A stretch of DNA of 64,000 nt, from NCBI RefSeq assembly GCF_014650495.1, contig NZ_BMVB01000008.1, positions 124,001 through 188,000 on the forward strand, in the 5' to 3' direction. The position numbers and the translations under genes were made by a program. This DNA comes from Streptomyces cinnamoneus. GTDB taxonomy: Bacteria > Actinomycetota > Actinomycetes > Streptomycetales > Streptomycetaceae. Shown here one piece after another: positions 52,043-59,348 of this stretch (positions are counted from its first letter, which is position 1; every line of letters starts with the position of its first letter). The notes beneath the pieces were generated by a model. That model saw only the letters and a program-made list of their open reading frames with translations. It was not told the origin of the DNA and ran no database searches.

Positions 52043-52786
52043 TTAGGTGATGTCGCGGGTGAGGAACAGCTTGCGGGCGCCGAACCAGGCGGCGGCCAGC
52101 CAGCCGGCGATGACCAGGAACGCGATGGGCTCCGAGAGGAGTTCGGGCTTGCCGTCCCGGTACACCGAGCTCATGGCGATCGTCATCAGGAACTTGCCGA
52201 CGTCGGGGACCAGTCGCTGCAGGGCCGGGTCGACGATCAGCGTGAGGGCGAGCAGCGTCGTCACGGCGCCGACCTGGTGCCGGATGATCCAGCCGAACAG
52301 GACGCCCCAGGGGCCGGCGAGCACGTTGCAGACGAAGATGCCCGCGGCGATCAGCCAGGTCTCCCGGGTGATCTCCGGGTTGTGGCCGTTCGAGGCGAGC
52401 GCGCCGTAGGTGGCGGCGAACGCCAGGGCGACGGCGAGCAGTCCGGACAGGGCGCCCATCGCCGTGCCCACCAGCGCCTTGGCGGCGAAGAGGCGGGTAC
52501 GGGTGCCGCTCAGCAGGACCGAGCGGCCGATGGTGCCCGCGGTGTACTCGCGGACGACGAAGATCGCACCGAAGAGCGAGGCGAACAGGAAGGTCATCAT
52601 CCACGCACGCACCGAGTCATTGGTGATGGTGGCGAGGTCCATGTGCTGTTCGGTGATCTTCTTGTCGGTGTCGCTGGCGTAGCCGAGGGACGCCAGCAGC
52701 GACATGAAGGAGCCGGATGCCGCGCAGATCAGCCAGGTCCGGCCGGCCCACGCCTTCATCCACTCGGCGGGAAGCAGGTCACGCAT
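52043..52786 (-). CDS. ABC-2 type transporter permease
   Basis: 247 residues with six predicted membrane helices (e.g. MTFLFASLFGAIFVV, ALSGLLAVALAFAATYGAL, AVTTLLALTLIVDPAL). Begins LLPAEWMKAWAGRTWLI, typical of ABC-2 permeases of peptide exporters. Start overlaps the ATPase stop by 8 nt: one exporter unit for the mature peptides or for self-protection. Confidence 0.9.
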   Translation of the reverse strand: MRDLLPAEWMKAWAGRTWLICAASGSFMSLLASLGYASDTDKKITEQHMDLATITNDSVRAWMMTFLFASLFGAIFVVREYTAGTIGRSVLLSGTRTRLFAAKALVGTAMGALSGLLAVALAFAATYGALASNGHNPEITRETWLIAAGIFVCNVLAGPWGVLFGWIIRHQVGAVTTLLALTLIVDPALQRLVPDVGKFLMTIAMSSVYRDGKPELLSEPIAFLVIAGWLAAAWFGARKLFLTRDIT

Positions 52787-53534
52787 CGACGCGCTCCTTG
52801 GCCGTCGTGCCGGTGGCGCCCGTCTGGGAGCCGACCAGCGAGAAGAAACGATCCTCCAGGCTTTCGGTGCCCTCGGAGGTGAGGTCGCTCAGCGGGCCCG
52901 CGTAGCGCAGGGTGCGCTGCACGATGACCACGTCGTCGACGGTCTGCTCGATCTCGGCCAGCAGGTGGCTGGAGACCAGCACGGTGCGGCCCTCGTCGGC
53001 CAGCGAGCGCAGCATGGTGCGCAGCCAGCGGATGCCGTCGGGGTCGAGGCCGTTGGCGGGCTCGTCGAGCACCAGCAGCTCGGGGTCGGACAGCAGGGCG
53101 GTGGCCAGGGCCAGACGCTGCTTCATGCCCGTCGAGTAGCCCTTGACCTTCCGGTCGGCGCGGTCGTCCAGCCCGACCTGGCCCAGCACCTCGTCCGCGC
53201 GCGCGGCCGGCAGCCCCAGCGCACGGGCCCAGATGCGCAGTTCGCGGCGGGCGGTGGTGCCCGGCAGCGGATTGATGCCGTCCATGCTGACGCCGACCCG
53301 GTGGGCGGCGCGCGGCAGGTCCTGGTAGCGGTGGCCGAAGACGGTGGCCGTGCCCGAGGTGGGGAGCATCAGGCCGAGCAGCATGCGCAGCGAGGTCGTC
53401 TTGCCCGCGCCGTTGCGGCCGAGCAGCCCCACGATGCGGCCGGAGCGCACCTCGAAGGAGACGTCCTCCACCGCCGTCATGGTGCCGAACCGCTTGGTCA
53501 GGCCGCGGAGTTCGACGACGGCGTCGCCGGTCAT
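52779..53534 (-). CDS. ABC transporter ATP-binding protein
   Basis: 251 residues from the ATG giving MTGDAVVELRGLTKRFG. Walker A GRNGAGKTTS, signature YSTGMKQRLALA, Walker B ELLVLDEPANGLDPDG, H-loop SSHLL. NatA/CcmA-like exporter type. ATGA overlap with the small membrane protein upstream and overlap with the permease downstream. Probably exports the modified peptides or gives immunity. Confidence 0.93.
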   Translation of the reverse strand: MTGDAVVELRGLTKRFGTMTAVEDVSFEVRSGRIVGLLGRNGAGKTTSLRMLLGLMLPTSGTATVFGHRYQDLPRAAHRVGVSMDGINPLPGTTARRELRIWARALGLPAARADEVLGQVGLDDRADRKVKGYSTGMKQRLALATALLSDPELLVLDEPANGLDPDGIRWLRTMLRSLADEGRTVLVSSHLLAEIEQTVDDVVIVQRTLRYAGPLSDLTSEGTESLEDRFFSLVGSQTGATGTTAKERVDA

Positions 53535-53725
53535 CGGCGGTCCGCCTGGAGGTTCGCGACGACACGGCCGACGCAGCCGATGATGGCGACGCCCACCACG
53601 GCGAGGAAAACCCACTGGGCGAGGCCGGTGAACACGGCATTCCCGACCAGAAGCACCAACACGAGAATCATGGACGCGATACAGAGTTTTACGTTCATTT
53701 GCCGGTTCTGCTGGTTGTCGCTCAT
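53531..53725 (-). CDS. Small two-helix membrane protein of the RiPP cluster
   Basis: 64 residues: polar MSDNQQNRQMNVK, helix 1 (LCIASMILVLVLLVGNAVF), helix 2 (WVFLAVVGVAIIGCVGRVVA), basic end NLQADRR. First gene after the precursor block and hairpin, translationally coupled (ATGA) to the ABC ATPase. Size, topology and position fit an immunity or transporter accessory protein; no homology recognised. Confidence 0.78.
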   Translation of the reverse strand: MSDNQQNRQMNVKLCIASMILVLVLLVGNAVFTGLAQWVFLAVVGVAIIGCVGRVVANLQADRR

Positions 53726-53760
53726 ATCGAATCCTTCTGCTTCTCGCGTTCAGTGCTTGC

Positions 53761-53800
53761 GGGGTTCCGCGGCAACGGCACATCGTCGCCGCGGAACCCC
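53761..53800 (-). terminator. Stem-loop between precursor genes and exporter genes
   Basis: 13-bp perfect arms GGGGTTCCGCGGC (53761-53773) and GCCGCGGAACCCC (53788-53800), 14-nt loop. No U-tract on the minus strand, so probably a partial terminator or 3' stabiliser that keeps precursor mRNA in excess over the downstream transport, LanKC and sugar genes. Confidence 0.6.
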
Positions 53801-53865
53801 GGTGTCAAACATTAATCACACACAGGTCCTTGGGAGGACCGGGTGACGAACCGCGTGGGGACGGC

Positions 53866-54021
53866 TCAGGTGGCGATCGAGGCAACCGTGCTGTAGAGCA
53901 CGAGGGAGCCGAGGCTGATCGTCGCGCCCTGCTTGAAACCGGACCAGAAGTCAGGGGCCTCCATGGCCTCCAGCTCCTGCAGACCGAGCTCCAGCTCCTG
54001 CTCGAACTTGTTCTCCTGCAT
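53866..54021 (-). CDS. Daptide-like RiPP precursor peptide 1
   Basis: 51 residues. N-terminal MQENKFEQE, conserved leader block LELGLQELEAMEAP, then DFWSGFKQGATISLG and a hydrophobic Ser/Thr-containing tail ending SIAT. No Cys; C-terminal residue Thr. Core has one Tyr, one Trp and the only Lys of the set. AAGGAG 7 nt before the ATG. Unlike its sisters it has Asp instead of Gly after EAP. C-terminal Thr is the residue converted to a diamine in daptides, so maturation by the adjacent dehydrogenase, aminotransferase and methyltransferase is likely. Confidence 0.9.
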   Translation of the reverse strand: MQENKFEQELELGLQELEAMEAPDFWSGFKQGATISLGSLVLYSTVASIAT

Positions 54022-54080
54022 GTCACGCTCCTTTTCTAAGTTTCAGTCGAAAACGGAAAACAACAGATGGATCAGACGGC

Positions 54081-54239
54081 TCAGGTGGCGATGCTGATCG
54101 AGATACCGACGGCGGCACTCGTCACCGTGGCCGCGCCGACCGTCCACCAGCCCGGGGCCTCCATGGCCTCCAGCTCCTGGAGGCCCAGCTCCAGAGCCGG
54201 CTCGAAGGCGGCCGTCTCCTGAAGGGAAATTTCCTGCAT
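54081..54239 (-). CDS. Daptide-like RiPP precursor peptide 2
   Basis: 52 residues starting MQEISLQETAAFEPA, then the leader block LELGLQELEAMEAP, then GWWTVGAATVTSAAVG and ending SISIAT. No Cys, C-terminal Thr; the core holds three Thr and three Ser before the last residue. GGGAGG with 7-nt spacing precedes the ATG. Shares GWWTVGA with peptide 3, so these two are recent duplicates. Confidence 0.9.
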   Translation of the reverse strand: MQEISLQETAAFEPALELGLQELEAMEAPGWWTVGAATVTSAAVGISISIAT

Positions 54240-54285
54240 GTCACACCTCCCTTGTGTTTTCCGTGGGTTCATGCGCCGGAATCCA

Positions 54286-54447
54286 TCAGGTGATGACGGA
54301 CGCGATGCTCAGAGCGGCACTGCCGACCGCACTGGCCACGGCACCGACGGTCCACCAGCCCGGGGCCTCCATGGCCTCCAGCTCCTGAAGACCGAGTTCC
54401 AGCACCGGCTCGAAACCGGCGGCCTCCATGGGGGAGTTCTCCTGCAT
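54286..54447 (-). CDS. Daptide-like RiPP precursor peptide 3
   Basis: 53 residues starting MQENSPMEAAGFEPV, leader block LELGLQELEAMEAP, core GWWTVGAVASAVGSAALSIA and end SVIT. No Cys, C-terminal Thr. Perfect SD AAAGGAGG 7 nt upstream. A GC-rich imperfect palindrome fills the 89-bp gap to peptide 4. Confidence 0.9.
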   Translation of the reverse strand: MQENSPMEAAGFEPVLELGLQELEAMEAPGWWTVGAVASAVGSAALSIASVIT

Positions 54448-54536
54448 GTCACACCTCCTTTCCTGACGTTTCGGATATCCGGGCCGGCCGGCCCACAGCG
54501 GCATTCACCGGATGGTGACCGGCCGGCCGGGGGGAA

Positions 54537-54716
54537 TCAGGTGGCGAGGGAAACCGCGGCGTAGCCGACGATCGACACGACGCCGATACCCGTGGCGACG
54601 CCACCGGCGGTGGACCAGAAGCCCGGGGCCTCCATGGCCTCAAGCTCCTGGAGGCCCAGCTCCAGGTTGACCGCAGTCAGCTGCTCGGTCGCCGTGGCGA
54701 CGCGCTCGTTCTGCAT
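54537..54716 (-). CDS. Daptide-like RiPP precursor peptide 4
   Basis: 59 residues, the longest: N-terminus MQNERVATATEQLTAVN, leader block LELGLQELEAMEAP, core GFWSTAGGVATGIGVV and end AAVSLAT. No Cys, C-terminal Thr, one Tyr in the core. AAAGGGGAAG precedes the ATG. The frame is open upstream (antisense of nothing real), but only this start keeps the family pattern. First precursor after the modifying genes. Confidence 0.9.
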   Translation of the reverse strand: MQNERVATATEQLTAVNLELGLQELEAMEAPGFWSTAGGVATGIGVVSIVGYAAVSLAT

Positions 54717-54741
54717 AGTTCTTCCCCTTTCCCTTTTCAGT

Positions 54742-54760
54742 CGGGACCCGTCGGGTCCCG
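54742..54760 (-). terminator. Short hairpin between dehydrogenase and precursor genes
   Basis: CGGGACCC (54742-54749) and GGGTCCCG (54753-54760) with a 3-nt loop, just after the dehydrogenase stop and 26 nt before precursor 4. May be a processing or 5'-stabilising element for the precursor mRNA; no U-tract. Confidence 0.4.
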
Positions 54761-54763
54761 TAT

Positions 54764-56005
54764 TCATCCGCGCCCCGTCGGGGAACGGAAGCTCTCTTCG
54801 CCGGCGGCGGGGCCGGCGTGTACGGCGGCCGCCAGCAGCCCGCGCACGTCGCCCGCCGTGAGCCCGCCGAGCATCGGCAGTCCGGCGCCCCACGCCCGCA
54901 CCGTCCGCTGTGCGACGGCGTCCAGCGCGGCGGCGTCGGCCGTCAGGCGGCCGTCGACGCGCCAGGCGTCGATCAGGGCCCGGACGCCCGCGGCCGGTTC
55001 GGCCGGCAGCGGCTCGGGTCCGGCCGTACGCAGCCGGGACCACAACCGCTCCAGTCGTGCGGCCGATCCGAGCCGGGTCTCGTCGTCCGAGATGGCCCGC
55101 CACAGGGGCGGCAGGAGGGCGGCCACCGCCGTCATCTTGCGTACGCCCAGCGCCCACGACAGCTCGTTGGCGAGGAGCCAGCCCTTGACCGCGTACGGGT
55201 CGCGGCCGTGGTGCAGCCACGCGTTGTGGCTCAGGCCGCTGACCTTGGCGATCTCCAGCCGCAGCGCCGGGTCGGCCACGGGGGCCTGCGGTGCGGCCCC
55301 CGCCCGGGCGGCCGCCAGGGCGTGGCCCAGCGTCACCAGGCGTTCGGCGACGGTCTCGACCAGCGCGTCCTCCGTCGGCGTGGCCCGGTGGTCGCCGATG
55401 TACGGGCTCGTCACCCGGAACAGCGCCTCCAGCACCCCTTCGGCCAGCAGCTCGCCGGACAGGGTGGCGGTCGCCGCCGCGTCCAGCACCGCGACCTCGG
55501 GCTGCAGGGACATGCCCAGCACCAGCCGCTTGCCGCCGGGATGCGCCAGGCACGCCACCCCGCTGACCTCCGTGCCGGTGCCCACCGTGGTGGGGACCGC
55601 CACCAGCGGCAGCCCCCGGCCGGTGAACTCCGGCAGGACGACCAGCCCGCTGCGCTGCGGCAGCGAGAGGCGGGTGCGCACGTCGCGGTCGTCCCGGGCC
55701 ACCGTCGCCAGCTTCGCCTGGTCCAGCAGCGAGCCGCCGCCGATGCCGACGACCAGTTCGCTGCCGTCCAGCCGGCCGGCCAGCGCCAGGACGCTGTCCA
55801 CGTCGCCCGGCCCGCTCAGCGGGACGAGCTCGGTGTGCCGGCCCGGCGACGCCACGAGCGTGCGGACCGTCGCGACGATGTCCGTGTCCACGAGGGCGGA
55901 GTCGACGAGCAGGGTGATCCGCTGCTCCTCCCGCCCCGCGAGCCAGCGGCCGAACGTCGCACAGCCGTACAGCAGCGAGGTGGCCCCGCCGGTGTCGTCG
56001 CTCAC
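54764..56005 (-). CDS. Fe-ADH-family dehydrogenase of the daptide pathway (MpaB-like)
   Basis: 413 residues from GTG. Group III alcohol dehydrogenase fold: GIGGGSLLDQAK (88-98, NAD loop) and VPTTVGTGTEVSGVAC (138-152). The metal site is eroded: by alignment to the family pattern DxxxH...H-x13-H, the positions read E193, R197, H260 and K274. Expected to oxidise the C-terminal Thr side chain to a ketone, causing decarboxylation, which is the first daptide step. With the altered metal site it may use another metal or mechanism. TAGTGA overlap with the aminotransferase stop. Confidence 0.85.
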   Translation of the reverse strand: MSDDTGGATSLLYGCATFGRWLAGREEQRITLLVDSALVDTDIVATVRTLVASPGRHTELVPLSGPGDVDSVLALAGRLDGSELVVGIGGGSLLDQAKLATVARDDRDVRTRLSLPQRSGLVVLPEFTGRGLPLVAVPTTVGTGTEVSGVACLAHPGGKRLVLGMSLQPEVAVLDAAATATLSGELLAEGVLEALFRVTSPYIGDHRATPTEDALVETVAERLVTLGHALAAARAGAAPQAPVADPALRLEIAKVSGLSHNAWLHHGRDPYAVKGWLLANELSWALGVRKMTAVAALLPPLWRAISDDETRLGSAARLERLWSRLRTAGPEPLPAEPAAGVRALIDAWRVDGRLTADAAALDAVAQRTVRAWGAGLPMLGGLTAGDVRGLLAAAVHAGPAAGEESFRSPTGRG

Positions 56006-57333
56006 TAGCGCGCTCCGGCCCGCGTCCCGGTGCCCGCGACGTGCGCGGCCAGCCCGGCCAGGATGCACTCCACCAGCTCCGCCAGGTCCGCCTCGGTGAA
56101 GGTCAGGGCCGGGAAGAGCTGGACGCCGTTGACGCCCGGGTGCACGATCGCGCCCGCCCGCCGGATCGCCGCGACCAGCGCCGGGACCTCCGCCTGCGGC
56201 AGCGGTGAGCCGTCGGCGCCCAGGAGCCGCAGCGAGCGGAAGAGGCCGAGGCCCGTCGTGTCCGCCACCAGCGGGTGCGAGGCGACCAGTGTGGACAGCA
56301 GGGTGTCCAGGTGCGCGGCCAGCAGCTTGCCCTTCGCCACCGCGTCCAGGCGCCGCATCTCGGAGATGGTGGCGAGGATCGTCGCACAGGTGACGGGCGT
56401 GCCCGCCTGCGTCTCGCCGTGCGTCAGGACCGCCCCGCCGTCCTCGAAGGCGGCTGCCACCGAGCGGGCGGCGACCACGACGGCCGCCGCGCTGGTGCCG
56501 TTGGTCAGCCCCTTGGACGCGATCAGCAGGTCCGGCTGCCCGGCCCACTCCTGCGAGGCGAAGAAGGAACCGGTCCGGCCGAAGCCGGTCGCCACCTCGT
56601 CGGCCACCAGCAGGAAGCCGTACTCCTCGCGCAGCCGCAGCAGCTCGGCGACGTACTCCTCCGTCAGCGGCACCGCGCCGCTGCCGAGCACGGGCTCGAC
56701 CACGACAGCCGCGACCTGCGCGCCCTGACGCTTCATCAGCTCGGCGATGTCGCCGGGCTCGTTGGGCGTCACGTGGCGGATCAGACGCTGGTCCACGCCG
56801 TACAGCTGCTGGCCCAGGTTCTCCCCGGTCAGCCCGAAGCTGCCGTAGGTCAGGCCGTGGTAGCTGCCGCGCAGGCCGACGACGACCTTGCGGCGCTCCT
56901 CGCCGCGCAGGGCGTGGTAATGCCGGGCGACCTTCATCGCCAGGTCGTTGGCCGCGCCGCCGGACGTCGAGAACAGCACCCGTCCGTAGTGGTCGGCGCC
57001 GCACACGTCGAGCAGGGCGGCCGCGGCCCGGCGGGCGTAGACGTTCTCGTAGCGGAAGACGCTGAGGTACGAGGCGTCGCGCAGGGCGCGGGCGGCCGCG
57101 TCGGCGATGGCCGTGTTGCCGTAGCCGATGTTGGTGTTCCACAGGCCGCTGGAGCCGTCGAGCAGTTCCCGCCCGTCGGTGAAGCGGACGCGGACGCCTT
57201 CCGCCGACACCGCGCACAGCTCGTCGCTGCCCTGCAGTTCCGGTGCGAGGAGGGAGGGCCACAGCGGATGCATCGCCCGGGGGGACGCAGGGGTGTCCGT
57301 CGTGCCGTGCTCCGTCATGCCGTCGTCCGTCAT
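56005..57333 (-). CDS. Class III PLP aminotransferase of the daptide pathway (MpaD-like)
   Basis: 442 residues. Fold-type I aminotransferase: SSGLWNTNIGYGN, FSTSGGAANDLAMKVARHYH (PLP phosphate), LRGSYHGLTYGS, VADEVATGFGRTGSFF (PLP N1 Asp) and LLIASKGLTNG (Schiff-base Lys). In daptides the equivalent enzyme aminates the C-terminal aminoacetone left after Thr decarboxylation. Start fixed by ATGA overlap with the methyltransferase stop; the N-terminal ~20 residues are variable. Confidence 0.9.
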   Translation of the reverse strand: MTDDGMTEHGTTDTPASPRAMHPLWPSLLAPELQGSDELCAVSAEGVRVRFTDGRELLDGSSGLWNTNIGYGNTAIADAAARALRDASYLSVFRYENVYARRAAAALLDVCGADHYGRVLFSTSGGAANDLAMKVARHYHALRGEERRKVVVGLRGSYHGLTYGSFGLTGENLGQQLYGVDQRLIRHVTPNEPGDIAELMKRQGAQVAAVVVEPVLGSGAVPLTEEYVAELLRLREEYGFLLVADEVATGFGRTGSFFASQEWAGQPDLLIASKGLTNGTSAAAVVVAARSVAAAFEDGGAVLTHGETQAGTPVTCATILATISEMRRLDAVAKGKLLAAHLDTLLSTLVASHPLVADTTGLGLFRSLRLLGADGSPLPQAEVPALVAAIRRAGAIVHPGVNGVQLFPALTFTEADLAELVECILAGLAAHVAGTGTRAGAR

Positions 57334-58142
57334 GCGATGACCTCCGCTTCCAGCAGCACGCTCGGGTGGCGCACGCCCGCCATGGGCAGCGGATGCCGGG
57401 CGCGCACGGCGAAGCCGGCCTCCGCGAGTTCGGCCTCCAGCCGGTCGGCGGGCAGGACTCCGATGGTGGTGGTGCACACGTGCACCTCGCCCTCGCCGGA
57501 CTCGTCGAGCTCGCCGGGGAAGACCGTGACGGTGCGCGCGGCGTCGCCGGGCGCCCAGTACTCGTACATGCGGAGGGTGGACTCGCCCGCGGGGACGATC
57601 ATCTCGGCCTCGTTCTCCCCGGACCGTGCCGCGTCCATCTCCACGGTCGACAGCAGGAACCGGCCGCCCTCCGCCAGGTGCTCGCGCACCGAGCGGTACA
57701 GGCCGGGCCGGCCGGCCTCGTCCAGCAGCGAGACGGTGGTGGTGCCCAGGACGACCGCGCCGAAGCGCCGGCCGAGGGAGAAGTCGCTCATGTCGCCCGG
57801 GACCACCGTGCACCGCTCGCGCAGCGCCGCGGGTCCGGCGTCCAGGCGTGCCGAGAGCAGCTCCAGCATGCTCGGTGACAGCTCCAGCGCCGTCACCTCG
57901 CGGCCCATGGCCAGGAAGGGCATGGTCAGCCGGCCGGAGCCGGCCGCCAGGTCCAGGACCGGCCCGGGCAGCTGCCGGATGATGCCCAGCAGCTCGCGGA
58001 TCTCGTGATCGCCGTGCTGGGACAGCCCGTGGTAGACCTGCGAGCCGTACGCGTCGTACATGTCGTGCAGCACCGCACGGTCGCCGAGTGCGGCCAGCAG
58101 CTCGCCGGCGCGCCCGGGGATGGTCGTGGTGATCGTGGTCAT
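57330..58142 (-). CDS. SAM-dependent methyltransferase of the daptide pathway (MpaM-like)
   Basis: 270 residues. Class I methyltransferase: SAM loop VLDLAAGSGRLTMPFL, ALELSPSMLELL (ribose-binding acid), CTVVPGDMSDFSL, FGAVVLGTTTVSLLD. Expected to N,N-dimethylate the new C-terminal amine, giving the dimethyl-propanediamine end of daptides. Coupled by ATGA to the aminotransferase and 7 bp after the upstream gene. Confidence 0.9.
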   Translation of the reverse strand: MTTITTTIPGRAGELLAALGDRAVLHDMYDAYGSQVYHGLSQHGDHEIRELLGIIRQLPGPVLDLAAGSGRLTMPFLAMGREVTALELSPSMLELLSARLDAGPAALRERCTVVPGDMSDFSLGRRFGAVVLGTTTVSLLDEAGRPGLYRSVREHLAEGGRFLLSTVEMDAARSGENEAEMIVPAGESTLRMYEYWAPGDAARTVTVFPGELDESGEGEVHVCTTTIGVLPADRLEAELAEAGFAVRARHPLPMAGVRHPSVLLEAEVIA

Positions 58143-58149
58143 GGCCGGG

Positions 58150-59226
58150 TCACCGTCCGGCCGTGGCGAGTTCGGGGGTGCGGGCGGTGAGGGGCGCGCC
58201 GGCGTCGGCGAAGGCCCGCTCCACCTGCTCCAGCTTCTCCCGGTCCGCGTACGCGGCCGCGGCCTCGACGGAACCGCAGACCAGCAGCGGCTCGACGAGC
58301 GCGACGGCCTCCCGGCGCAGACCGAGCATCCGGTCTGTTTCCGGCGCGTAGACGTAGGCCGCCTCGTCCGTCCACAGCAGCAGCGGCACGTCGGTGCCGG
58401 TGGCGTCCGCCGGGTCCGTGACGTCGGCCAGCGCCGGTACGGACCGGCCGCCGAAGCCGGAGACGCGCACGCCGGTCACCTGGCGGCCGGCCAGGTTCCG
58501 CAGGGCGTCGAGCGCGGCGAGGTAGCGGCCGAGCCACGGGCGCTGCGCCAGTGCGGCGGTGCGGATCTCCTCCGGTACGGCCGTGCCGAGGCTGACCGCG
58601 CAGGGGTGTCCGGCGTCGTCGTTGAGCTGCTGCCACTGCGCGGCCAGTGCGGCCAGGTCGTCGCCCGCCGTGCCCAGGGCGAGGCCGCCGGGGGAGGTGG
58701 AGACGGCGCCCGTCGCCGCGACGTACAGCCGCAGCGCCGGACCGGAGCCGGCGTGAGCGGCGCCGAGGGCCGGCAGGTCGGCGAGCTGGATGACCGGGGA
58801 GGTGAGGAAGTCGGGGAACGTGCCGTCCTGGCGGGCCAGTTCGGCGTCCGCCACGTACGCCTCGAAGTCCGCCGGGTCGGCGATGCGGACCAGGGTGGGA
58901 CCGATCACCGACATGTAGCCGCTGATGCCGTAGCTCTGCACCTGCAGGTAGAAGTCGGTGCCGAGGGAGAACTCGACGCCGGACTCGGCGGCCGAGCCGC
59001 CGTACGCGACGACCGTGGCGGTGGTGCCGTCGTCCGCCGTGGCTCCTTCGGGGGCGAGGACCGTGGTGCCCGGACCGACGACGTCCGAGGCGAGGACCTG
59101 CTCCAGGTGCTCGGCGCTCTCCAGGACGACGGTGCGGCAACTGCCGTCCGCCGGGGCGGCGGTGGCCGTTCCCGGGACGGTCCGGCCCGTGGCCCAGGAC
59201 ATCAGGCGTTCTTTGATCTCGGACAT
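58150..59226 (-). CDS. Candidate daptide recognition protein (MpaC-like)
   Basis: 358 residues from the ATG giving MSEIKERLMSWATGRTVPG, with AGGGGGA 5 nt upstream. No enzyme motif; alpha/beta, acidic, with an EHLEQVLASDVVGPGTTVLAP segment, FYLQVQSYGISGYMSVIGPTLVRIADPADFEAYVADAE, and a C-terminal LLWTDEAAYVYAPETDRMLGLRREAVALVEPL part that could be a winged-helix peptide-binding (RRE) domain. Position between methyltransferase and oxidoreductase matches the recognition protein of daptide clusters. The role is assigned mostly from context. Confidence 0.7.
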   Translation of the reverse strand: MSEIKERLMSWATGRTVPGTATAAPADGSCRTVVLESAEHLEQVLASDVVGPGTTVLAPEGATADDGTTATVVAYGGSAAESGVEFSLGTDFYLQVQSYGISGYMSVIGPTLVRIADPADFEAYVADAELARQDGTFPDFLTSPVIQLADLPALGAAHAGSGPALRLYVAATGAVSTSPGGLALGTAGDDLAALAAQWQQLNDDAGHPCAVSLGTAVPEEIRTAALAQRPWLGRYLAALDALRNLAGRQVTGVRVSGFGGRSVPALADVTDPADATGTDVPLLLWTDEAAYVYAPETDRMLGLRREAVALVEPLLVCGSVEAAAAYADREKLEQVERAFADAGAPLTARTPELATAGR

Positions 59227-59348
59227 TGATTCCCCCTTCGTGGTGCAGCACATCGCCTCGCGGAGCGTGCGGAAGTCGCACTGCTCGCGGGATGCGCCGG
59301 GTCGACGTACGTGCTCGGTGCCGGTGGTGCCGTGCAGGAGCGGGTGGT

